Source: an uncultured bacterium | GTDB lineage: Bacteria; Verrucomicrobiota; Lentisphaeria; Victivallales; UBA1829 | Length of the DNA stretch: 64,000 bases | NCBI GenBank assembly: GCA_902774245.1 | Contig: CACYHQ010000001.1 | Coordinates: forward strand, 228,654 to 292,653 | Direction of reading: 5' to 3' | Shown here: positions 1-9,007 of the stretch, piece by piece | Layout of the letters: the number at the start of each line of letters is the position of its first letter | Position numbering within the stretch: the stretch's first letter is position 1 | Position numbers and translations under genes: made by a program | Notes under the pieces: generated by a model | Database searches by the model: none | Seen by the model: only the letters and a program-made list of their open reading frames with translations | What the model was told of the DNA's origin: nothing

Positions 1-2
1 AG

Positions 3-1976
3 CTGAACCGCCCCGCGCTCGTCCTCTCCCACAACAAGACGCTTGCCGCCCAGCTCTACAGCGAGTTCAAGGCGTTCTTCCCGACCAACGCCGTCGAATA
101 CTTCATCAGCTACTACGACTACTATCTGCCCGAATCCTACATCCCGCAGACCGACACCTACATCGCGAAGGACGCCAGCATCAACGACAACATCGAGCGT
201 CTTCGCCTCAGCGCCACCGCCTCCCTGCTCGAACGCCGCGACACGCTCGTCGTCGCCAGCGTCTCCTGCATCTACGGCCTGACCTCGCCCGAGGACTACG
301 ACTCCATGAGCCTGCGCCTCGCCGCCGGGGACGAGCTCGACCGCGACCTCTTCCTGCACATGCTCGTCGCCATCCAGTACGAACGTAACGACATGGCGCC
401 CGAACGCGGCCAGTTCCGCGTGCGCGGCGACTGCGTGGACGTCTTCCTGTCGCAGAAAGAGGAGTTCCTGCGCGTGGAGTTCTGGGGCGACACCATCGAA
501 TCCATCTCCCGGCGCGACCTCGTGACCGGCCACGTCATCGCCCAGTGCCGCAAGGCGCTCGTCTTCCCTGCCCGGCATTTCGTGCTGCCGCAGGAGAAGA
601 TCGACGCCGCCATGAACGGCATTCTGGAGGAGATGCGGACCTGCGTCCACAACTTCGAGGAACAGGGCAAGCTCGTCGAGGCACAGCGACTTTTCCAGCG
701 CGTGAACTACGACGTCGAGATGATGAAGGAGATCGGCTACTGCCCCGGCATCGAGAACTACTCGCGCCACCTCTCCGGCCGCGCGCCCGGCTCCCGCCCG
801 TTCTGCCTCGTCGACTTCATGCCGAAGGACTACCTGCTCTTCATCGACGAATCCCACGTGACGCTCCCCCAGCTTCAGGCGATGTACAAGGCCGACCGCA
901 GCCGCAAGCAGACGCTCGTCGACTACGGGTTCCGCCTGCCCTCCGCGCTCGACAACCGCCCGCTCACCTTCGACGAATTCCTCGGGCTCACCGGCGACAC
1001 CGTCTACGTCTCCGCCACGCCCGGCGACTACGAGATGAAGATGTGCGGCGACGCCGTGGTCGAGCTGGTCGTGCGCCCGACCGGGTTGCTCGACCCGCCG
1101 GTCGAGGTCCGCCCGCTCGGTTCGCAGATCGACGACGTGATCGCGGAAATTCGCGCCACAGCGGCGGCCGGGGCTCGTTCGCTCGTCGTCACGCTCACGA
1201 AGAAAAGCTCCGAACGCCTCGCCGACTACCTGTCCGACGTCGGGATCCGCGTGAAATATCTGCACTCCGAGATCGACGCCATCGAACGCGTGAAGATTCT
1301 GAACGAACTCCGGCGCGGCGACTTCGACTGCATCGTCGGAATCAACCTCATCCGCGAGGGCATCGACCTCCCGGAAATCCGCCTCGTCGCCATCCTCGAC
1401 GCCGACAAGGAAGGCTTCCTGAGGTCCCGCCGGTCCCTCATCCAGGTCGCCGGACGCGCCGCCCGAAACGCCGACGGCAAGGTCATCCTGTACGCCGACA
1501 ACATGACCGACAGCATGAAGGCGCTCATCGAGACCACCGAGGCGCGCCGCGCCAAGCAGAACGCGTACAACGCCGAACACGGCATCGTGCCGCACACCAT
1601 CATCAAGCCGCCGCGCGAGACCATCGCCGAGATCATCGGCGCGACCCAGCCCGAAAAAACGTCCGCGCCCGCGGCCGCCGCCTCGAACTCCGGACGCGCC
1701 TACACCTTCCACGAACCCGGCGCGCCCTACAACACCGGCATGAAGACCCGCCCCGCGAAGGGCAGGAAGGGACGCGGCATGAAGGGGCAGTCGATCTCCC
1801 TCAGCGAGACCGAGGAGATCCTGAAGCAGACCGGAGCCGCCAGCATCGACGAACTCGTGCTCGAACTCGAATCCCAGATGCTCGAAGCCGCGGAGGCGCT
1901 CGAATTCGAACGCGCCGCCCAGCTCCGCGACCGCATCCGCTCCCTCTCGAAAGACCTCAACGCCCCGCCCTTCTGA
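3..1976 (+). CDS. uvrB: UvrABC excinuclease subunit B, 5'-truncated by the window edge
   Basis: UvrB is the damage-verifying helicase-like subunit of nucleotide excision repair. It receives damaged DNA from UvrA and recruits UvrC. The frame is open from base 3, so 657 residues are visible and the Walker A N-terminus lies upstream. Seen: the beta-hairpin region YYDYYLPESYIPQTDTYI, the SCIYGL motif, a DESH motif, YVSATPGDYE, helicase motif VI (QVAGRAARN), and a C-terminal UVR motif (about the last 35 residues, LEFERAAQLRDRI) that contacts UvrC. A basic, low-complexity linker (near PAKGRKGRGMKG) precedes the UVR motif, as in other UvrBs. No frameshift is visible. Identification is secure from motif order. 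Confidence 0.97.
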   Translation: MNRPALVLSHNKTLAAQLYSEFKAFFPTNAVEYFISYYDYYLPESYIPQTDTYIAKDASINDNIERLRLSATASLLERRDTLVVASVSCIYGLTSPEDYDSMSLRLAAGDELDRDLFLHMLVAIQYERNDMAPERGQFRVRGDCVDVFLSQKEEFLRVEFWGDTIESISRRDLVTGHVIAQCRKALVFPARHFVLPQEKIDAAMNGILEEMRTCVHNFEEQGKLVEAQRLFQRVNYDVEMMKEIGYCPGIENYSRHLSGRAPGSRPFCLVDFMPKDYLLFIDESHVTLPQLQAMYKADRSRKQTLVDYGFRLPSALDNRPLTFDEFLGLTGDTVYVSATPGDYEMKMCGDAVVELVVRPTGLLDPPVEVRPLGSQIDDVIAEIRATAAAGARSLVVTLTKKSSERLADYLSDVGIRVKYLHSEIDAIERVKILNELRRGDFDCIVGINLIREGIDLPEIRLVAILDADKEGFLRSRRSLIQVAGRAARNADGKVILYADNMTDSMKALIETTEARRAKQNAYNAEHGIVPHTIIKPPRETIAEIIGATQPEKTSAPAAAASNSGRAYTFHEPGAPYNTGMKTRPAKGRKGRGMKGQSISLSETEEILKQTGAASIDELVLELESQMLEAAEALEFERAAQLRDRIRSLSKDLNAPPF

Positions 1977-2030
1977 ACCGACCATCCGCATATCAACCGA
2001 ACTCATATAACCGAAACAGAAAGCACTTCC

Positions 2031-5000
2031 ATGAATCCGCGCCACCTGAAAGCATCGTTCCTCTCCGCATTCGCAATTCTCGCGGCACTGCTTGCTTCTT
2101 CCTGCGCATCCAGCGAACGCATGAACCGCATCGGCTGGGATTCCGATTCCTACTCCGCGCCGAAGGCCGGCCGCATTTCCGGCGGCAGGTTCGACGAAGC
2201 CGTCGTCAATCTCCGCGCTCCCGTCGGGCTGAAGGACCGCCAGGTCAACGTCTGGCCGTTCTGCACCGTGAACAGCCGTTACGTCAGCGTGCTGTGGCCG
2301 TTCATCGACTGGGACGATTTCGGCATGGCGATCCGCCCGTTCTTCAACCAGGAGGGCAACGAATACTCCATCCTTTTCCCCCTCTGCGCATGGAATCCCG
2401 TCAACGGCGACGGCTGGGCGCTGAACACCTACTGGGACGAGGATTGCTACGGTTCGTTCCCGCTGTTCCATGTCGGGAAGGAGGAGGATTCCTTTTGGTA
2501 CGTCGGGCCGGTCTACAGTGGCGGGAAAGGGCTCGGCTTCTTTCCCCTCTGCTATATCAGCCGCTATGAGAACGTCAATGACGGCCATGTCGGCCCTGTC
2601 TGGTGGGGGCTCAGGACCGACGATCCTGACGATAACCAGTTCGGTTTCTGGCCGATTTACTGGCATCTGAGAGGCGGGAAGTTCGATACGCTTCTCCCCC
2701 TCTATTATTACGCCCAGGGCGACTGTTTCCTCTCGCCGCTCTTCTGGATGTTCAAGACGCCGGACGGGAACGGGAACAAAATATGGGGCAAGGGGCAGTA
2801 CCTGATCCTCGGCTACTGGGATGAAAACGGCATCGAACACGGCTTCGTCCCGTTCTACCGGGTCGACAGGGAGGACGAGGACCTCAACCACGTCCTGCTC
2901 TGGTGGTGGAAGAACAACACCGAAACCTGCGGCCTTTTCCCGTTCACCTGGTTCGACAAGGACGGCGGACTCATCCTCCCCTTCGCAAAATGGAAGAACC
3001 GTTCCGCCACGGGCATGAACGGCGAGGAGGAGACCTGGACGGAGGGCAACGTCCTGCTGCTCGGCTACTGGGGCCGCCACGCATGGGGTCTCTTCCCGTT
3101 CTTCCGCGGCTCGTCGTCCGAAAGCGACATGAAGTACGTCGGCCCGCTCTGGTGGGCGTACGACGAGGACGAGCGCGAATACGGTTTCTTCCCGTTCTTC
3201 CGCGTCGAACGCAGCCAGGGCGAGGCGAACAGGAGCTACCTTTTCCCCGTGTACAGCTGGGAGAAGGACCGCTACGGCTCCGAATTCACGTCCATCCCGT
3301 ACTTCCGTGAGGATTACGATTACCCCGAATACCGCGCGACCACGTCCGTCCACGGCCGCCGGTACCTCATCTACGCCGACCACGAGAAGAAGGGCAACCG
3401 CTTCAAGGCGGCGCACGACCGCGACGACTACATCCCGCGCTGGGGGTATTCGCCCTCCTACCTGGACGACGTGAAGGCGCTCATGAAGGAGGACGAACTC
3501 ACGAGCGAGGAAGCGCGGACCCGAGTGAATGACGAGATCGCCTCGAAGTGGGAAGTCCGCACGACCGCCCTGCATCCGTTCTTCGAGTGGACCAAGTCGA
3601 ACGAGGGCGAACGCGACCTGCGGCTGCTCTTCTACCTCTTCGGATTCGACCGCGACAGGGATTCCAGCTCGAACTGGCTGCTCTGGCACATCCTGTTCAC
3701 CTCCGGTTCCGACCGGAGCCGCGACAGCCTCGGATTCGAACGGACCTCCAGCTACACCAACATCCTCGGCGTCTTCCCGTACTGGTTCCGCGACACCGAG
3801 GTCCCGATTCTCTATGAACAGGACTGGGCGCCGCATATCTACATCGAAGACTCCATCGAACTGCTCCTGAGGCGCGCCCTCATGGAGGACGGCTCCGAGG
3901 AGAGCGAACAGTGGAGCAAGGACGTCTATACGGATTACGTCGGGAAGAAGTACATCGCGAACCGGATCGAGGTCCCGCAGCCACCGATCGCCGACGGTCC
4001 GTTCTCGCCCGTGCCGGGCAAGGAACCGAAATCCGTGACCGTCATCAGGACGGGCGGGCTCAAACAGATCGTCGCGGGCATCCCGAACGAGGAAGTGTTC
4101 CGTCTCTGCGGCATGGACCGCGCGCTCTCCGGCGAAATGACCGCGCAGGAAGCGGAGGACACGGCGAAGCGCCTCATGGACGTCGAGCTGAAAATGCACG
4201 CGTCCGGCGGCACGGAGATCCAGACCCGCTACGGCTTCTTCCCTCTCTTCGGCGTCGACCGCAAAGTGCGCGAGAAGGACGGCGAAACGACGCCCGTCTC
4301 CACGGAGGTCATCACCCCGCTCACCTACACCAGCGTCGAGGAGGACGAATCCGTCACGCGGATCCTGCTCGGCATCCTCGGCTACAGCTCCAGCGAAGAA
4401 TACTTCCGCCTCGCCAACGGCCACGCGTACACGGAGGACGTCCTCTCCACGCTCGGGATCATCCGCACCGAAAGCACATCCCGTCCGCGCACGAAAGGTG
4501 ACGTCGAGCTGCTCAACAGTTTCGCGGACCTCCTCCGCAATCCGCCCGCGGACGGCGAGAAAGACCTCACGAAATTCTGGAATCTCCGGGTCACCGCCAA
4601 ATGCAACAACATGCTGACGAGGTATGCGCGGTTCCGGGACATCGTTTCCGCCGTCACCGCCTATCGCGACGGCGCGCGCACGGCCGCCGACACGCAGGCG
4701 ATGATCGACAGCATCGTCCGCTGGGAAAACGAGTATTTCTGGGAAGGCGACGAACGCTCCACGTCCAGCGGGTTCTATCCGTTCTTCTTCTGGAGCAAGG
4801 ACTGCCTCGACCGCGACGGCGATCTTTCCCGTATCGCCCGGTCGTGGTTCATCCTCCCGCTCCTCTCCGGCGGCAGTTCCGATCCCGAAGGCTCCTCCCT
4901 CGGCATCCTCGCCCCCCTGCTCTACTACGGCGCGACCCAGCAGCACGACGAGGCGATCCCCGAACCCTTCCGCATCCTTTCCGCGCACATCAATCCGCTT

Positions 5001-5729
5001 CAGGCGTCGCACCGTGGATTCCCGGTCCGCGGCAGTACCGACCACTACGCGCTCTTCCTGGTCAATTCCACCGACGAGACGTTCCTCCAGTGGAAACCCG
5101 GCACGCCGGACGCGGTCGCCGCCCTCTACTACGACCTGTTCCAGCTCTACAACGTCCGCAACGTTTCGGGCATCTCCGCCGCCGAGCTCGAACAGATGAC
5201 CGTCGCCGATGTACTGGCGCTCCCCGAGGACAGGAACGATCCCGAGCTGACGCGGTACAAACACACGCTGATGAACGTGCTCAAACTCATGCCGGAAGCC
5301 GGCATGAAGCCGTTCGATGATGGCGCGCGGCTGCTCGAAACAGTCGGGGCAAAGCTCCGCGAGATCGCCGCAGAACACATCTGGACACGCACGATCTCCG
5401 GCTTCAACACCGGCGGCGGCATCCTGTCCTCCTCCTTCACCTGCGAGGAGACCGGCGACTACCAGACCAAGGTCCTCTTCGGCCTCGGCGCGAACAGCCA
5501 GAAGCTCGGCGAGAAGGAACACCGGAGCATCCTCGGCTACCTCTACAACATGGACACCGACGGCATCAACACCCGCAAGTTCATCTTCCCGTTCATCACC
5601 ACCAAGGACGCCCCCGGTTTCCACGAGTGGTCCTTCCTCGGCGGCCTCTTCGAACGCTCCGTCGAAGACGGCAAGACCGGCGGCCGCATCTTCTTCTTCC
5701 CCTACGGCAACCGCCCCGGGAAGGATTGA
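2031..5729 (+). CDS. Giant aromatic-rich repeat lipoprotein, unknown function
   Basis: This 1232-residue protein starts with a signal peptide ending in a lipobox (ALLASSC, Cys about residue 26), so it should be a lipid-anchored envelope protein. I do not recognise a family. The N-terminal 400 residues are built from irregular repeats of about 20-45 residues. Each holds a G-[FLV]-[FLVW]-P-[FLIV]-[FYWC] core, for example GFFPLCY, FGFWPIYW, GFVPFYRV, GLFPFTWF and GFFPFFRVE, often next to a Y-V-G-P-[VL]-W motif. The same core returns near residues 740 (YGFFPLFGV), 915 (SGFYPFFFW) and 1195 (RKFIFPFIT). Trp, Tyr and Phe are very abundant. Short charged loops between hydrophobic beta-like segments suggest a repetitive beta structure, perhaps a barrel or propeller; that is inference. 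It lies 54 nt after uvrB with no clear Shine-Dalgarno sequence. Confidence 0.85.
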   Translation: MNPRHLKASFLSAFAILAALLASSCASSERMNRIGWDSDSYSAPKAGRISGGRFDEAVVNLRAPVGLKDRQVNVWPFCTVNSRYVSVLWPFIDWDDFGMAIRPFFNQEGNEYSILFPLCAWNPVNGDGWALNTYWDEDCYGSFPLFHVGKEEDSFWYVGPVYSGGKGLGFFPLCYISRYENVNDGHVGPVWWGLRTDDPDDNQFGFWPIYWHLRGGKFDTLLPLYYYAQGDCFLSPLFWMFKTPDGNGNKIWGKGQYLILGYWDENGIEHGFVPFYRVDREDEDLNHVLLWWWKNNTETCGLFPFTWFDKDGGLILPFAKWKNRSATGMNGEEETWTEGNVLLLGYWGRHAWGLFPFFRGSSSESDMKYVGPLWWAYDEDEREYGFFPFFRVERSQGEANRSYLFPVYSWEKDRYGSEFTSIPYFREDYDYPEYRATTSVHGRRYLIYADHEKKGNRFKAAHDRDDYIPRWGYSPSYLDDVKALMKEDELTSEEARTRVNDEIASKWEVRTTALHPFFEWTKSNEGERDLRLLFYLFGFDRDRDSSSNWLLWHILFTSGSDRSRDSLGFERTSSYTNILGVFPYWFRDTEVPILYEQDWAPHIYIEDSIELLLRRALMEDGSEESEQWSKDVYTDYVGKKYIANRIEVPQPPIADGPFSPVPGKEPKSVTVIRTGGLKQIVAGIPNEEVFRLCGMDRALSGEMTAQEAEDTAKRLMDVELKMHASGGTEIQTRYGFFPLFGVDRKVREKDGETTPVSTEVITPLTYTSVEEDESVTRILLGILGYSSSEEYFRLANGHAYTEDVLSTLGIIRTESTSRPRTKGDVELLNSFADLLRNPPADGEKDLTKFWNLRVTAKCNNMLTRYARFRDIVSAVTAYRDGARTAADTQAMIDSIVRWENEYFWEGDERSTSSGFYPFFFWSKDCLDRDGDLSRIARSWFILPLLSGGSSDPEGSSLGILAPLLYYGATQQHDEAIPEPFRILSAHINPLQASHRGFPVRGSTDHYALFLVNSTDETFLQWKPGTPDAVAALYYDLFQLYNVRNVSGISAAELEQMTVADVLALPEDRNDPELTRYKHTLMNVLKLMPEAGMKPFDDGARLLETVGAKLREIAAEHIWTRTISGFNTGGGILSSSFTCEETGDYQTKVLFGLGANSQKLGEKEHRSILGYLYNMDTDGINTRKFIFPFITTKDAPGFHEWSFLGGLFERSVEDGKTGGRIFFFPYGNRPGKD

Positions 5730-5754
5730 AGCCGCCTTTCATCCGCGCGCGTTT

Positions 5755-5777
5755 CCCGCGTCCGCACCGGGTTTTTT
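5755..5777 (+). terminator. Possible weak terminator after the repeat lipoprotein
   Basis: CCCG (5755-5758) can pair with CGGG (5768-5771), followed directly by six T. The stem is only 4 bp, so this is a weak candidate. Confidence 0.3.
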
Positions 5778-5799
5778 CGGAAAATCCGGCGGGCGCGGG

Positions 5800-5827
5800 T
5801 TGAAAAAAACGGTGTGCGCGCTATATT
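5800..5827 (+). promoter_or_regulatory. Sigma-70-type promoter for the zinc-ribbon/HAD/MFS genes
   Basis: A -35 TTGAAA (5800-5805), 16 nt spacer and -10 TATATT (5822-5827) lie 82 nt upstream of the zinc-ribbon gene. The hexamers match the pattern at other genes in this window. Confidence 0.65.
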
Positions 5828-5909
5828 GATAGTAAGAGCGCGGTTTCCCGCCGACACGGGACGCTGCGCACGAAAAGAGATGGCTCAATGAAAGGATGAA
5901 AGAATCAAA

Positions 5910-6176
5910 ATGATCAGCCCTGCAATCCATGTTCCGGTCGCGCCGGTGCCCCCGGTCGTCGACGACGAACAGCATTTTCTGATATGCCCCGTCTGCGGCG
6001 AAATGCTCGCCCAGCCGGACGTCGAGTCGTTCTCCCGCTGCCCCTACTGCGACTACAAGTTCGCGAAGGATCAGGCGATGGAGGATTTTCTGCTCGCCCC
6101 CACGGTCAAGGCGTGGATCCAGAGCCAGGACATGCTCCCATTGCTGTTCCGCATGGACGACATGATCGAACCGTAA
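5910..6176 (+). CDS. Small zinc-ribbon protein
   Basis: This 88-residue protein has two CxxC knuckles (CPVCGE near residue 28 and CPYCDY near residue 48) separated by about 16 residues, which is a zinc-ribbon arrangement. The rest is acidic and helical, with no membrane segment. The family is not recognised. Ribbons of this size often act as nucleic-acid or protein adaptors, but nothing here fixes the role. It is the first gene after a good promoter and lies 22 nt before the HAD phosphatase, so it is probably co-transcribed with it. The ATG at 5910 was chosen because it is the first after the promoter in an otherwise GC-typical frame. Confidence 0.75.
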   Translation: MISPAIHVPVAPVPPVVDDEQHFLICPVCGEMLAQPDVESFSRCPYCDYKFAKDQAMEDFLLAPTVKAWIQSQDMLPLLFRMDDMIEP

Positions 6177-6198
6177 TCCGCAAAGCAGACCCGACCGC

Positions 6199-7014
6199 AT
6201 GCGCCCCGATGTCAGACTGATCGCCGTCGACCTGGACGGCACGCTTCTCAACGACCGCAAGGAGATACCCCCCGATTTCGTCCCCATGGTGGAGGCGCTG
6301 TATCCGCGCGGCGTGCGGTTCGTTCTCGCCAGCGGACGCCAGTATTTCAACCTCGCCGCCATGTTCGAACGCATCGCGGACAAGCTCTTCTTCTTCTCCG
6401 AGAACGGCGGGCTCGTGTTCGACGGCGCGGAAAACATCTTCTGCCGCCCGCTGCCGGACGACATTCTGCCGACGCTCTATCATACCGGCTCGGCCATCCC
6501 CGCGACCACGGTCCTGTGCGGCGTGAAGTCGGCGTACATCAGCAACGCGTGCGATCCCGTCGGACGCGAAAACACCGCGATCTACTACAGGAAACGCACG
6601 TTCACTGACGATCCGCTCGCCGCCGTCAGGGCCGCGGGCGACTCCGTGGTGAAGGTGGCGGTGTTCGATCCCGTGAGCGCCGCCGAACGCTGCGAGCCGC
6701 ATTTCGCGCCGTTCCGCGACCGCCTGAAAGTCACGCTGGCGGGCCAGAGCTGGATCGACATCATGCGCGCCGACGTGAACAAGGGCATCGCGATCGAATT
6801 CCTCCAGAAACGCCTCGGGCTCGCGCCCGATCAGTGCATGGCGTTCGGCGACTACCCGAACGACCTCGAAATGATCCGGCAGGTCGGCTGGAGCTACGGA
6901 ATGGCGAACGGGCATCCCGACCTGCTCGCCGCCGCACGGTTCCGCGCGCCGTCCAACGAGGACGACGGCGTGATGCGCGTGCTCCGCGAGACCTTCCCCG
7001 ACGCCCTCCGCTGA
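6199..7014 (+). CDS. Cof-type HAD-superfamily phosphatase
   Basis: This 271-residue enzyme is a member of the Cof/YidA branch (class IIB cap) of HAD hydrolases, which dephosphorylate sugar phosphates, FMN or similar small molecules in the cytoplasm. Motif I is DLDGTLLND (nucleophile Asp about residue 11, acid Asp two residues on). Motif II is in LASGRQ (Ser about 51). A conserved Lys lies in DVNKGIAIEF and motif III/IV is FGDYPNDLEM. The length is normal for the family. The exact substrate cannot be read from sequence. It follows the zinc-ribbon gene by 22 nt and precedes an MFS transporter by 27 nt, so the three probably form one transcript. Confidence 0.9.
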   Translation: MRPDVRLIAVDLDGTLLNDRKEIPPDFVPMVEALYPRGVRFVLASGRQYFNLAAMFERIADKLFFFSENGGLVFDGAENIFCRPLPDDILPTLYHTGSAIPATTVLCGVKSAYISNACDPVGRENTAIYYRKRTFTDDPLAAVRAAGDSVVKVAVFDPVSAAERCEPHFAPFRDRLKVTLAGQSWIDIMRADVNKGIAIEFLQKRLGLAPDQCMAFGDYPNDLEMIRQVGWSYGMANGHPDLLAAARFRAPSNEDDGVMRVLRETFPDALR

Positions 7015-7041
7015 CCCCTGCTTCCTCCTCGAAAACGCCCC

Positions 7042-8307
7042 ATGAAAAAGATTCCTTTCCCGACCCTGTTCCTGTTCTTCTTCGCCGCCGTGGTTTACGC
7101 CATCGGAGCCGCCACGCGCGCCGGAGTGCCGGGCATGGTGTACGACCAGATCCGCGAGTCGCTCGGGTTCACCGCCGCGCAGACGTCCGCCATTTCCAGC
7201 TGGGGCGTCGCCGGGTGCATGGCGTTCCTGGGCATCTCCGGCATCCTGACCGACCGCTTCGGCTGGCGGCCCGTGATCCTCGCCGGGATCGCGCTGCAGG
7301 TCTTCGGCGAATGGCTCCTGTACACGTTCACCGCGCCCGCCTGGGTGTACGCCGGGGCGTTCCTGAACGGCGGCGGCCGCACCATCGGCTACCTCACGCT
7401 CCTGAAATTCCTCGACTCCGAGTTCGACCGCAAATACTTCTCCGCCCTCATCGGCGTCTTCTACGTCTTCAGCTACGGCGGCACGCTCCTCGGGTCCTCC
7501 CCGTTCGCCTCCCTCGCCGCGGATCATCCCTGGCAGCTGGTCCTGCGCTGGTGCAACCACCTCACGACCGCCTGCGGCGTCGCCGTCGCGGTCTGCCTGC
7601 TCTGTTCCGCCCGGACCGCCCGACGCGCCCCCGGCGCACCGGCAAAACAACGCGAGCCGTTCCCCTGGGGACAACTGCTCGTCCAGCTCAAAAAACCGCA
7701 GTGCGTCGGCGTATTCTTCTGCGCCGCGTCCGGGATCGTGCTGTACTGGTCGTGCCTGAGCGGAATCGGTAAAAAATACCTCTCCGACCTCTGCGGCGCC
7801 GAAGCCGGGGCGCTCGGCACCATGAACACCGTCGTCATGGTCGAAATGATCTTCGCGGGGACCGTGAGCCTGTTCCTCGGCAACCGCAGAAAGCTGTTCC
7901 AGGCCGCCGGGTGCATCCTGCTCGCCGTCGGATCCGCCGTGCTGTTCGCCGGGACATTCCTGCCCGAACGCTCCGCCCTCGCCGCCGCCTGGACCGGATT
8001 CCTCCTGCTCGGCACGGGCTACGGCTTCACCGGCATCCAGATCACCGCCTGCCGCGAATTCGTCCCGCCCGTCTTCGCCGCCAGCGCCATCGCGTTCGTC
8101 AATTTCTGCGCGAACGTCTTCCTCATCGCGATCGCCCAGCTCGCGGGCCGGCTCTTCGACCGGTTCGCCGTGGACGGCACCCTTCAGGCGGCTCCGGCGG
8201 GATTCCGGATCCTGCTGGGCGTCTATCTGCTGATCGCGGTCCCGGCGGCGATCGCCGCGTGCTTTCTGCGCGATTCCAAAGGCAGGAACATCAGCGCGGA
8301 AATTTGA
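7042..8307 (+). CDS. Major facilitator superfamily transporter
   Basis: This 421-residue integral membrane protein has about 12 hydrophobic segments, split into two halves by a hydrophilic loop near residues 195-215 (ARTARRAPGAPAKQR). The motif-A-like loop GILTDRFGWRP lies between TM2 and TM3. The family couples solute movement to ion gradients in the inner membrane. The substrate is not deducible; the layout resembles NarK/oxalate-formate-type carriers only loosely. It is the last gene of the zinc-ribbon/HAD/MFS run. No clear terminator follows. Confidence 0.85.
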   Translation: MKKIPFPTLFLFFFAAVVYAIGAATRAGVPGMVYDQIRESLGFTAAQTSAISSWGVAGCMAFLGISGILTDRFGWRPVILAGIALQVFGEWLLYTFTAPAWVYAGAFLNGGGRTIGYLTLLKFLDSEFDRKYFSALIGVFYVFSYGGTLLGSSPFASLAADHPWQLVLRWCNHLTTACGVAVAVCLLCSARTARRAPGAPAKQREPFPWGQLLVQLKKPQCVGVFFCAASGIVLYWSCLSGIGKKYLSDLCGAEAGALGTMNTVVMVEMIFAGTVSLFLGNRRKLFQAAGCILLAVGSAVLFAGTFLPERSALAAAWTGFLLLGTGYGFTGIQITACREFVPPVFAASAIAFVNFCANVFLIAIAQLAGRLFDRFAVDGTLQAAPAGFRILLGVYLLIAVPAAIAACFLRDSKGRNISAEI

Positions 8308-8372
8308 ACACACAATCTTTTCCCTTCCGCGTTCCTGACTGAGAGTTTTTTCATTTTTCTTTTGCTGTTTGC

Positions 8373-8405
8373 TTGACATTTCAGATACAGTGCATTATAT
8401 TGTAT
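8373..8405 (+). promoter_or_regulatory. Promoter and likely operator of the toxin-antitoxin operon
   Basis: A -35 TTGACA (8373-8378), 17 nt spacer and -10 TATATT (8396-8401) form a near-consensus promoter. An inverted repeat ATACA (8385-8389) / TGTAT (8401-8405) straddles the -10, a fitting place for the autoregulatory operator that DinJ-type antitoxins bind. A strong Shine-Dalgarno GGAGG (8424-8428) follows, 5 nt before the antitoxin ATG. Confidence 0.75.
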
Positions 8406-8433
8406 TCAAAACATATAACATCTGGAGGAAGAC

Positions 8434-8709
8434 ATGAGTACATCCAATCTTTGTGTTCGGGTCGATTCCGAATTGAAAAATGCGGTCGAAAGCTGTCTGG
8501 CGGATATGGGACTGAACTTGTCCACCGCCATCACGATTTACCTCAAACGGATTGCCAGGGATCATGAGATTCCCTTCAAGATCACGGCTGCTCCGCGCGT
8601 CAATCAGGAAACACTGGATGCCATCGAGGAAGGACATCGTATCGCCAATGATCCCAATACGCCCGTTTATCATGACATAAAAAGCCTGTTCGAGGCTCTT
8701 GATTCATGA
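8434..8709 (+). CDS. dinJ: RelB/DinJ-family antitoxin
   Basis: This 91-residue protein opens with a ribbon-helix-helix segment (LCVRVDSELKNAVESCLADMGLNLS, split over the beta strand and two helices) followed by TAITIYLKRI, a hallmark of DinJ/RelB. The family binds and neutralises the cognate RelE-fold RNase and represses its own operon. The start is fixed by GGAGG 5 nt upstream. Its TGA overlaps the ATG of the toxin gene (ATGA at 8706-8709), which implies translational coupling. The gene is clearly AT-richer than its neighbours, suggesting acquisition as a cassette. Confidence 0.93.
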   Translation: MSTSNLCVRVDSELKNAVESCLADMGLNLSTAITIYLKRIARDHEIPFKITAAPRVNQETLDAIEEGHRIANDPNTPVYHDIKSLFEALDS

Positions 8710-8981
8710 AATACGGAATTACATATACTGCTCAGTTCAAGCGGGACTACAAGCGGATTAAGAAACGCAAATTCAATATCGCCGAGCTCCAGGCTGTGGT
8801 CACGATGCTTGCCGAGGGCAAAACACTTCCGGAAACATACCGGGATCATGCGCTGATCGGTTATCGCCGCAATGCAAGAGAGTGTCATATCAGGCCGGAC
8901 TGGCTGCTGATTTACTCCATCTCGAACGAGACGATTGTTCTTGAATTGCTACGTACCGGTTCGCACAGCGATTTGTTCTGA
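8706..8981 (+). CDS. yafQ: YafQ-family mRNA interferase toxin
   Basis: This 91-residue toxin has the RelE-fold YafQ signature. YafQ cleaves mRNA in the ribosomal A site and is held inactive by DinJ. All key residues are in place: RDHALIGY (His48), ARECHIRPDWLLIY (His61, Asp65, Trp66) and the C-terminal GSHSDLF (His87, Phe91), the same spacing as the E. coli active site. It overlaps the antitoxin gene by 4 nt. No truncation or frameshift is visible, so the toxin is probably active. Confidence 0.93.
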   Translation: MKYGITYTAQFKRDYKRIKKRKFNIAELQAVVTMLAEGKTLPETYRDHALIGYRRNARECHIRPDWLLIYSISNETIVLELLRTGSHSDLF

Positions 8982-9007
8982 TTTCTTTCTCTTTTGAGGC
9001 CAAACTG

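Noticed and set aside
6106..8379. Minus-strand open frame of 757 codons over the HAD and MFS genes
   Set aside because: It is antisense to two genes with clear motifs; composition is skewed and there is no ribosome site.
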